Assembly: GCA_015232795.1 (NCBI GenBank)
Contig: JADFYX010000107.1
Coordinates: forward strand, 1 to 7,534
Direction of reading: 5' to 3'
Source of the DNA: Magnetococcales bacterium
GTDB taxonomy: Bacteria > Pseudomonadota > Magnetococcia > Magnetococcales > JADFYX01
Length of the DNA: 7,534 nucleotides
In this document: one piece after another, positions 1 to 6,207 of the stretch
Layout of the letters: each line of letters begins with the position of its first letter
Numbering within the stretch: the first letter of the stretch is position 1
Notes under the pieces: model-generated
What the model saw: only the letters and a program-made list of their open reading frames with translations
The model's database searches: none
Told to the model about the DNA's origin: nothing
Position numbers and translations under genes: made by a program

Positions 1-36
1 CAATTAGCTTAACTACAATCTACATCCTTGAAAATG

Positions 37-43
37 AAGGGGA
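37..43 (+). promoter_or_regulatory. Ribosome binding site of accB
   Basis: The purine-rich string AAGGGGA lies 6 bases before the ATG at 50 and is a good Shine-Dalgarno match, which supports that start. Only 49 bases precede accB. They contain stop codons and no promoter or gene end that I can assign, so the transcription start of this group probably lies outside the window. Confidence 0.75.
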
Positions 44-49
44 AGTTTT

Positions 50-523
50 ATGGATCTCAAAGAGATTCGGCAGTTAATACGTTTTTTATCTGGAACTGAT
101 GTTTCTGAAATTGAAATTACTGAAGAGGGAAAAACTGTGCGCATTAATCGCACTCCTGTCGGTTCAACCGTCAGTACAGTTTATGGGCCAGCACCTACCC
201 AGCCCCCTACATATATCCAGAGTACAGAACCTGCTCCAACTCCGGCACCAATAACCACGACAGCCACCGAGGTTAAAATTGACGGTATTACCATCAATTC
301 ACCCATGGTGGGTACCATCTATTTGGCCCCATCACCAGAATCACCTCTTTTTGTTGCTGTTGGTGATATTGTAAAAAAAGGGCAAGTGGTATGTATAGTA
401 GAGGCCATGAAATTGATGAATGAGATTGAGTCTGAAGTTTCAGGCCGGGTTGTTAGCATACTTAAGGATAATGCATCTCCTGTTGAATATGGCGAGCCAC
501 TTTTCCAGTTAGAGGAAATATAG
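50..523 (+). CDS. accB: Biotin carboxyl carrier protein of acetyl-CoA carboxylase (BCCP)
   Basis: AccB carries the biotin that AccC carboxylates and the AccAD carboxyltransferase then uses to turn acetyl-CoA into malonyl-CoA, the first committed step of fatty-acid synthesis in the cytoplasm. The 157 residues match the usual length (about 156 in E. coli). The order is canonical: an N-terminal helical segment (about 1-35), a flexible linker rich in Pro, Thr and Ala (about 44-72), and a C-terminal biotinyl domain (about 78-157). The biotinylation motif EAMKLMNEIE places the biotin lysine at K121. The motif has KLM where E. coli has KMM. The segment SPESPLFVAVGD (about 95-106) matches the 'thumb' that is typical of bacterial BCCP. 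A good Shine-Dalgarno site supports the ATG at 50. accC follows directly and is presumably co-transcribed. The gene looks intact. Confidence 0.97.
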   Translation: MDLKEIRQLIRFLSGTDVSEIEITEEGKTVRINRTPVGSTVSTVYGPAPTQPPTYIQSTEPAPTPAPITTTATEVKIDGITINSPMVGTIYLAPSPESPLFVAVGDIVKKGQVVCIVEAMKLMNEIESEVSGRVVSILKDNASPVEYGEPLFQLEEI

Positions 524-530
524 GTTGGCT

Positions 531-1886
531 ATGTTCAACAAAGTTCTGATCGCCAACCGTGGCGAGATTGCCTTGCGTATTCAACGGGCATGTAAAGAGA
601 TGGGCATTCAAACAGTGGCTGTCCATTCTGAAGCTGATACAGATGCTATGCATGTATTGATGGCAGATGAATCGGTCTGTATTGGACCGCACCGCTCATC
701 AGACTCTTATCTTAACATTACTGCTATTATGGCGGCTGCCGAGATTACCGATGCCCAAGCCATTCATCCGGGCTATGGATTTTTAGCGGAAAATTCAGAA
801 TTTGCTGAGATAACCAAAGCCTCAGGTTTGATTTTTATCGGTCCTCGCCCAGATGTTATTCGCCTTTTAGGAGATAAAGTTCGCGCAAGAGCGGCGATGA
901 TAGAGGCCAAGGTTCCTGTGGTTCCCGGCTCAAAAGGTGTGGTAGTCGATGAACAGATGGCGCTACTTTCAGCCAGGGAAATCGGTTATCCCGTCATTAT
1001 TAAAGCGGTAGGTGGTGGCGGTGGACGGGGTATGAAGGTGGTACATTCTGATGCTGCCCTAATCAGTGCCTATACTGTAGCTAAAAATGAAGCGTTACAA
1101 TTTTTTAAAAATGGTGATGTCTACATTGAAAAATTTCTTAAAAATCCTCGCCACGTTGAGATACAAATTATGGCAGATCAACATGGCAACTCGGTGCATT
1201 TAGGGGAACGGGACTGCTCACTGCAAAGACGACATCAAAAAATTCTTGAAGAGGCTCCTTCTCCAAGAGTTACCCCCGAAGAGAGGGAACATCTTGGAAC
1301 ATTAGCAGCTAAAGCAGCCCTTGCTGTTGGCTATACGGGAGCTGGTACATTTGAGTTTTTGCAGGACTCTGAAGGTGACTTTTATTTTATTGAGGTCAAC
1401 ACCAGAATTCAGGTTGAACATCCGGTAACAGAGATGGTTACAGGCATTGACTTGGTTAAAGAACAAATAAGAGTTGCCGCCGGGGAGCCTCTTACATTCA
1501 GCCAAAAAGATATTGTTATTACCGGACATGCTATTGAGTGCCGAATTAATGCGGAACATCCTGAAGATTTCACCCCATCACCGGGTCGTATAACCCGTTA
1601 CCATTCTCCTGGCGGTGGTGGTGTTCGGGTAGATTCAGCAGCATATGAGGGGTATCAAATTCCCCCATATTATGACTCAATGATCGGCAAGCTGATTGTC
1701 CATGGCAAAGATCGTGAGGAGGCCATTGCTAGAATGCTTCGGGCTTTGGATGAGTACGTTATTGAAGGTATCTTCACCTCTATCCCCCTTCATCAAAGAA
1801 TTATACGAGACGGTGCTTTTAAGACAGGACAGTATGACTTGAACTTTTTAGAGCATTTTTTAAAAACCAAAAATAAAAAATCCTGA
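531..1886 (+). CDS. accC: Biotin carboxylase subunit of acetyl-CoA carboxylase
   Basis: AccC uses ATP and bicarbonate to carboxylate the biotin on AccB. The product is 451 residues from the ATG at 531, close to E. coli AccC (449). It has an N-terminal biotin-carboxylase domain (IANRGEIALRI near the start), a central ATP-grasp domain with the glycine loop GGGGGRGM (about 161-168), and a C-terminal domain with PPYYDSMIGKL. Residues corresponding to the E. coli catalytic and ATP-binding set are present in our numbering: K116, K158, H208, E275, E288, N290, R292, Q294, E296 and R338. I chose ATG 531 because MFNKVLIANRGE aligns without a gap to the E. coli start MLDKIVIANRGE. A TTG at 525 would add two residues. 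It lies 8 bases after AGAGGA (511-516) and only one base after the accB stop, so it remains possible. The gene appears intact, and tight spacing indicates an accBC operon. Confidence 0.97.
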   Translation: MFNKVLIANRGEIALRIQRACKEMGIQTVAVHSEADTDAMHVLMADESVCIGPHRSSDSYLNITAIMAAAEITDAQAIHPGYGFLAENSEFAEITKASGLIFIGPRPDVIRLLGDKVRARAAMIEAKVPVVPGSKGVVVDEQMALLSAREIGYPVIIKAVGGGGGRGMKVVHSDAALISAYTVAKNEALQFFKNGDVYIEKFLKNPRHVEIQIMADQHGNSVHLGERDCSLQRRHQKILEEAPSPRVTPEEREHLGTLAAKAALAVGYTGAGTFEFLQDSEGDFYFIEVNTRIQVEHPVTEMVTGIDLVKEQIRVAAGEPLTFSQKDIVITGHAIECRINAEHPEDFTPSPGRITRYHSPGGGGVRVDSAAYEGYQIPPYYDSMIGKLIVHGKDREEAIARMLRALDEYVIEGIFTSIPLHQRIIRDGAFKTGQYDLNFLEHFLKTKNKKS

Positions 1887-1901
1887 TATTTTGTAAAAAA
1901 C

Positions 1902-1908
1902 GGGAGAG
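1902..1908 (+). promoter_or_regulatory. Ribosome binding site of the phosphoribosyltransferase gene
   Basis: GGGAGAG lies 7 bases before the ATG at 1916. It gives this gene its own initiation signal in the 29-base gap after accC. No terminator hairpin is visible in that gap, so read-through from accC is expected. Confidence 0.7.
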
Positions 1909-1915
1909 TGACCCC

Positions 1916-2464
1916 ATGGGCAACAAACCGTTGGATCGCCTGAGCAACTTGATTGATGACAAGCATCTAAGCAAGGCTGTTAAGGAGATGGCACAACGTA
2001 TTGATGAAGATTATGCAGCTCAAGATTCCCCAGATTCTGAGCCAATAATGGTGGTTGTCTTAAAAGGGGGATTTATTTTCGCAGCCGACCTTTTAACCAG
2101 CATGAACAGGCCAATTCCTGTAATTTTTGTCGCCCCACGTATCCCAGATTGGGAAGCACTATTAAGTAAAGCAGACCGGGAGCTTATCGCAGGGCGGGAT
2201 TTAATTGTTGTTGATCTATTATTAGATTCTGGCCTGAGCCAAAAACGGTTGTGTCAAGCATTGGAAACCTACGGTCCAGCCTCAATAAAACTAGCTATTC
2301 TACTCCATAAAACAGTAGCCGAAACTGAAGATTTAACAATAGATTATTTAGGGTTTGAGGTACCTGATGTACGTCTGGTAGGCTATGGTCTGGATGAAAG
2401 CCAACGCTTCCGCGGCTTGTCTGGAGTCTACACCTGGTGGGAAAAAGAAAACAAAATTCCGTAA
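1916..2464 (+). CDS. Divergent hypoxanthine-type phosphoribosyltransferase
   Basis: This 182-residue protein has the type I phosphoribosyltransferase layout of the HPRT family, which in canonical members joins hypoxanthine or guanine to PRPP for purine salvage. Seen in the sequence: the pyrophosphate loop LKGG (49-52), the PRPP-loop region VVDLLLDSGLS (98-108), and the C-terminal signature DYLGFEVPD...LVGYGLD (143-160) with F165 and R166. Aligned to human HPRT with a constant offset of 33, the catalytic D137, K165, D193 and R199 are kept as D104, K132, D160 and R166. Three features are not standard. The PRPP-motif aspartate D134 is L101, the base-stacking F186 is R153, and the flexible loop (about 69-95) is about 8 residues shorter and lacks the Ser-Tyr dyad. 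A good ribosome binding site supports the start. The gene is 29 bases behind accC and probably in the same transcript. Fold assignment is firm. Purine salvage activity is uncertain, so I give no gene symbol. Confidence 0.85.
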   Translation: MGNKPLDRLSNLIDDKHLSKAVKEMAQRIDEDYAAQDSPDSEPIMVVVLKGGFIFAADLLTSMNRPIPVIFVAPRIPDWEALLSKADRELIAGRDLIVVDLLLDSGLSQKRLCQALETYGPASIKLAILLHKTVAETEDLTIDYLGFEVPDVRLVGYGLDESQRFRGLSGVYTWWEKENKIP

Positions 2465-2473
2465 CAAAGATAT
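2465..2473. other. Convergent gene junction of 9 bases
   Basis: The TAA of the plus-strand phosphoribosyltransferase gene (2462-2464) and the TAG of the minus-strand AsmA-like gene (2474-2476) are separated by nine bases. No stem-loop with a T-run is recognisable here or in the adjoining coding ends on either strand. Any termination must occur inside the opposing gene or by a factor such as Rho. Confidence 0.85.
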
Positions 2474-4729
2474 CTATGGTGATTTTGGTTCCATACTCAA
2501 GCCGCTAGCAGCACCTTTATCTGTGACCTTAACTGCAAAGCTCTTTTTATATCCCTGTTTTTTATCAAAATCTGTTTTAACATCTAAATCTAACTGCCCC
2601 TTTCCAGCCAGATCCCAACTACCTTTTCCAGAGATTTGGGTTTGGCTGCTGTCTACCAAAATATCATCCAAGTTAAATATTTCATTTAAAAGAGTAATAT
2701 CAACTTCCATGCGATTCCAATAAAGGGCTTTATTCTCATTAAAAATAATAGCCTCATTGGTTTTCTGTCTATAAAAAGCGTTGTGGTCTACGCCCCTAAA
2801 ACTACCCGGCTCGACTATAATATGGCCATTGCCAAAAATTGAGCCAGTGGGTAGAAATGTCTTGTTATCCAACTTACCATATATGGTTCCAGCAGCAAAC
2901 AGATATCCCTCAAGTTGCACAACAGAAGTACCTCCTGTCTGCTGCTTTGGTAGCTTTGTTACATCCACCCCAGTTGCTGTTATTTGCGACTCATAAAGAA
3001 TCGGCTCTTGAGAGAGATCAATCAAGCCCATAATATCAACCTGACCGTCAGCGACTATTACTTTTAAAGGTGTAACGTTTAACTGGCTGTTTTTTACTGC
3101 GAAAGGTAGACTTAACTCATTTATTTCCAAATCCCCTATCAGCCCTTTAGCTACATTAAGTAAGCCATTTGCCTGCCAAGCTGCACTCTTTGAAGATTTA
3201 GCGATATCCATATTTAACTGCATCAAACCACTGCTTTTCCAGTTTTTGGCAACCGGAAAATAGTTAAAAACATCTTGAATTGCCCAGTTTGTTGCTGTTT
3301 TTAGCTGCAATGCCGGGGCAAGAGAGCCAGATATTGTCACTTGATTGTTAGTATTATTTGGATGACTAACCACAAGATCATTGATGGTGATCTGCTCACC
3401 AGCTTGGGAGACAGCAAACTTAACAGCCAGGGGAGTATCGGCTATTTTTTTGAATGAGGCCATCTCTATGTCAGTTTTTGTCAAATCCAGATCAGCATTA
3501 TAACTCATCTTGCTAGGCCATGTACCATTAAGCTTAAAAGAACCAGCAGGACTAACCCCTTTTAAATAAAAGTCTGACGGAAAAGGAAGTCGCTCTAAAT
3601 CCACCTGATTTAAAATATTTACATCTAACTCTAAAGGTCCACGCCATTGGTTATTTATCCAACCTTTGGCTTCTAAAATTGGCGTACCATCCATATAGAC
3701 AAAAAATTCTTCAAATTCCAACTTGGGAATACCATACCAACCCATGTGTAAGGTGGATTTTTGCCGAAAAGCCAAATCCAAGGTATCTATATCACTATTG
3801 GGAGTTAAACGGTCAAGAATACTGTTTTTAAGGGATTGTGGGGGTTGTTCTTCAACTTTTTGCACTTCATTTCTACTTAATACTAACCCATCCAACTGCA
3901 ACCATGTACTAGTTTGCAACCCTTCGTTTAAAGATCCATGAAGCAAGGTGGTCAAATAGCCTCGTGAAGTTTTTACCCCAATGGTATCTGTCGAGAGAAT
4001 CTCTTGAAGCTCTTTAAGAATGACAGATTTAGCCTCTAAACTTAAAAGTATAGGCATTGCAAATGGGTCCAAAGTATCTGGTAGTGGACCAACTTGACCG
4101 TTAACTGTAAAAGGTATGGAGCGATAGCGGGCAGAAGCTGCAACAGGTGAGGCACGCATTGGACTTAAAGCATGAAGACCCAGATGAAGATGGTCAAAAA
4201 CCCAGGTGCGCCCCTCAGGATGGTCCCAATCAAGAACAACCAAAATACCATTTTGCACCGTAATCCGCTTAATGGTTAACTCGCTAAGCCCTACTCCCAA
4301 CTCCTTTAACAACTTTTTATCACTTGCCATAGCGGTATCTTGGGCGCGCTCCATGAGGGGGGCTTTATCACGGAGAACCAAGTTTATCTGAGGGTTGATA
4401 AATTTAATGGTTGATAGTTGGGGTATACCAGAAAAAAGTGAGATAGGACTAAAACTTAATAGAGTCTCTTGGACATGCATCATTGGTGGCTCATCAGGGT
4501 CTTGGGAGAGAACCTCCAACTCCTGCAACTCTAAGGTGAAAAGTCCACTCATAGGGGAATATGACACCTGTTTTATTGAGACACTATGCCCGGTAATACG
4601 TTGTAAAACATCAGTAATCCGAGGACGATACCAGTCCATATTTTTTGTCTGATAATAGACAATAACCGCCAGTCCAAACACAACAACTAGCAGAAAAATA
4701 CTTATCAATAATGAGCGACGATTGGACAT
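2474..4729 (-). CDS. AsmA-like inner-membrane-anchored envelope protein
   Basis: The 751-residue protein starts with a short positively charged stretch (R4, R5) and one hydrophobic segment (about 7-26), which fits an uncleaved signal anchor with the rest in the periplasm. The next part has AsmA-family features: ITGHSVSIKQVSYSPMSG (about 45-62), a repeated pattern of short beta strands ending in IKFINPQINLVLRD (108-121), and a C-terminal AsmA-like region (about 560-720) with GNGHIIVEPGSFRGVD and ISGKGSWDLAGKGQLDLDV. AsmA/TamB-type proteins are long beta-groove proteins linked to phospholipid transport and outer-membrane homeostasis. A direct role here is inference. No cysteine occurs in the whole protein. 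The gene begins 17 bases after the gatB stop, with a weak ribosome binding site (AAGG about 15 bases from the ATG), so it is likely transcribed with gatAB. I cannot assign a subfamily or gene symbol. Confidence 0.82.
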   Translation of the reverse strand: MSNRRSLLISIFLLVVVFGLAVIVYYQTKNMDWYRPRITDVLQRITGHSVSIKQVSYSPMSGLFTLELQELEVLSQDPDEPPMMHVQETLLSFSPISLFSGIPQLSTIKFINPQINLVLRDKAPLMERAQDTAMASDKKLLKELGVGLSELTIKRITVQNGILVVLDWDHPEGRTWVFDHLHLGLHALSPMRASPVAASARYRSIPFTVNGQVGPLPDTLDPFAMPILLSLEAKSVILKELQEILSTDTIGVKTSRGYLTTLLHGSLNEGLQTSTWLQLDGLVLSRNEVQKVEEQPPQSLKNSILDRLTPNSDIDTLDLAFRQKSTLHMGWYGIPKLEFEEFFVYMDGTPILEAKGWINNQWRGPLELDVNILNQVDLERLPFPSDFYLKGVSPAGSFKLNGTWPSKMSYNADLDLTKTDIEMASFKKIADTPLAVKFAVSQAGEQITINDLVVSHPNNTNNQVTISGSLAPALQLKTATNWAIQDVFNYFPVAKNWKSSGLMQLNMDIAKSSKSAAWQANGLLNVAKGLIGDLEINELSLPFAVKNSQLNVTPLKVIVADGQVDIMGLIDLSQEPILYESQITATGVDVTKLPKQQTGGTSVVQLEGYLFAAGTIYGKLDNKTFLPTGSIFGNGHIIVEPGSFRGVDHNAFYRQKTNEAIIFNENKALYWNRMEVDITLLNEIFNLDDILVDSSQTQISGKGSWDLAGKGQLDLDVKTDFDKKQGYKKSFAVKVTDKGAASGLSMEPKSP

Positions 4730-4746
4730 TAAATTGGGTAAATACC

Positions 4747-6204
4747 TTAGCCGAGTTTCTCTTTTAATACACTGTTGACCATAGCCGGATTAGCTTTACC
4801 ACGTGTAGCCTGCATAACCTTGCCAACTAAAAACCCCAACACTTGAGTCTTGCCACCCCGAAACTGTTCTACCTGTTCTGGGTGGGCTTGTAAAACTTTA
4901 TCCACTTCTGCGGTAATTGAGCCACTATCTGTTACCTGTTTCAGACCTTTTTCGGCAACAATTGTTTGTGGGTCTCCCCCATCATCAAACATGTGGGTAA
5001 AAACCTTTTTGGCAATTTTACCAGATATCTCTCCTGTTTGAATCAAGGCTACCAATTTACCCAGATTTATTGCTGAAACAGGTGAGTTTTCAATCTCCAA
5101 GCCCTCTTTATTTAACCGCCCTAAAAGCTCCCCAGTTACCCAGTTTGCAGTTGCCTTGGCATTTTTCTTTCCAGATTTACCAACAACCTGATTGGCATCT
5201 TCAAAATAGCTGGACATCTCACGACTAGCAGTCAACACACCGGCATCATATTCTGACAACCCCATCTCATCTTGAAACCGCTTTGCCATGGCATCTGGTA
5301 GCTCTGGCAAGGTGGCTCTAATACCAGCAATCTGGCTGGGCTCAATGGTTAGTGGTGGCAGGTCAGGTTCAGGAAAATAACGGTAGTCATGGGCATCCTC
5401 TTTGCTGCGCATGGAGCGACTGATATTTTTATTGGCATCCCAAAGCCGGGTCTCCTGCACCACCTTATCGCCATTTTCAATGATATCTATCTGGCGATCT
5501 ACCTCAAAATCGATGGCTCGCATAACGTTACGAATTGAGTTTAAGTTTTTCAGCTCTGTTCTGGTGCCAAGCTTCTCAGCCCCATAACGACGCACCGAAA
5601 CATTGGCATCACAACGAAAAGAGCCCTCCTCCATATTACCATCACACACCTCTAAAAACCGCACAATAGCCCGGAGTTTTTTAAGGTAGGCACCGGCATC
5701 TTCACTGGAGCGCATGTCTGGTTCTGATACTATCTCCAACAGAGGAGTACCAACCCGGTTGAGGTCCACCCATGATGCACCAACTATACCTTCATGGATG
5801 CTTTTACCAGCATCAACTTCCATGTGAATTCTTGTTACACCAATACGTTTTTTTGGCTCATCGGGAAGATCTATAAATATCTCACCATGTTCAACGATGG
5901 GTAGATCATATTGGGAAATTTGGTATCCGGTCGGAGAGTCTGGGTAAAAATAATTTTTTCTTGAGAATACCGACAGCTCTCTTACTGTTCCGTTGATAGC
6001 CAACCCGGTTTTAATAGCCATATTGACCATCTCCCGGTTCATAACTGGCAACACACCAGGAAAACCAGCACAAACTGGACAGATTTGCGTATTAGCATCG
6101 GCCCCAAATTTATTAGGACAACCACAAAAAATTTTAGATTTTGTCAGTAATTGGGAGTGAACCTCAAGACCAATTACAGTTTCATAATTCGGATCAATAG
6201 GCAT
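4747..6204 (-). CDS. gatB: Aspartyl/glutamyl-tRNA amidotransferase subunit B
   Basis: GatB is the tRNA-binding kinase and transferase subunit of GatCAB. The complex activates the misacylated Glu-tRNA(Gln) and/or Asp-tRNA(Asn) with ATP and amidates it with ammonia delivered from GatA. The 485 residues are full length for the family. The N-terminal cradle domain has the metal-binding motif IGLEVHSQL (11-19), a four-cysteine zinc-type motif (C27, C29, C42, C45), NYFYPDSPTGYQIS (84-97), NRVGTPLLEIVSEPD (149-163) and EEGSFRCDANVSVR (192-205). RSKEDAHDYRYFPEPDLPP follows (266-284). The C-terminal YqeY-like tRNA-binding tail ends with GFLVGKVMQATRGKANP (457-473). MPIDPNYETVIGLEVH matches the usual start. 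The nearest Shine-Dalgarno match, AGGAG at 6221-6225, is 16 bases from the ATG, which is long. The gatA stop is only 3 bases upstream, so translational coupling is likely. The gene looks intact. Confidence 0.97.
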   Translation of the reverse strand: MPIDPNYETVIGLEVHSQLLTKSKIFCGCPNKFGADANTQICPVCAGFPGVLPVMNREMVNMAIKTGLAINGTVRELSVFSRKNYFYPDSPTGYQISQYDLPIVEHGEIFIDLPDEPKKRIGVTRIHMEVDAGKSIHEGIVGASWVDLNRVGTPLLEIVSEPDMRSSEDAGAYLKKLRAIVRFLEVCDGNMEEGSFRCDANVSVRRYGAEKLGTRTELKNLNSIRNVMRAIDFEVDRQIDIIENGDKVVQETRLWDANKNISRSMRSKEDAHDYRYFPEPDLPPLTIEPSQIAGIRATLPELPDAMAKRFQDEMGLSEYDAGVLTASREMSSYFEDANQVVGKSGKKNAKATANWVTGELLGRLNKEGLEIENSPVSAINLGKLVALIQTGEISGKIAKKVFTHMFDDGGDPQTIVAEKGLKQVTDSGSITAEVDKVLQAHPEQVEQFRGGKTQVLGFLVGKVMQATRGKANPAMVNSVLKEKLG

Positions 6205-6207
6205 GGC

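Noticed and set aside
1008..1030. GGT/GGC-rich repeat on the plus strand
   Set aside because: It encodes the glycine-rich ATP-binding loop of AccC and is explained by protein function, not by a DNA repeat.
1302..1559. 85-codon minus-strand open frame inside accC
   Set aside because: It is antisense to the most conserved part of AccC, with no family resemblance and no reason to think it is expressed.
1856..1881. T6, A5, A5 and A6 runs at the end of accC, possibly a slippage site or terminator
   Set aside because: No stem-loop precedes the runs. They encode the variable Lys/Asn-rich tail of AccC, where slippage would alter only a few non-conserved residues.
2435..2462. T-rich stretch on the minus strand past the AsmA-like stop, a possible terminator U-tract
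   Set aside because: No GC-rich inverted repeat precedes it on the minus strand, so it lacks the stem of an intrinsic terminator. It is also the coding end of the phosphoribosyltransferase gene.
1916..2464. Alternative reading of the phosphoribosyltransferase as PyrR or adenine phosphoribosyltransferase
   Set aside because: The C-terminal GFEVPD...VGYGLD signature and the LKGG loop are those of the hypoxanthine/guanine group. The constant alignment offset to human HPRT supports that family.
2385..2723. 112-codon plus-strand open frame spanning the convergent junction
   Set aside because: It overlaps the phosphoribosyltransferase end and lies antisense to the AsmA-like gene. It has no recognisable domain and reads as the shadow of two well-supported genes.
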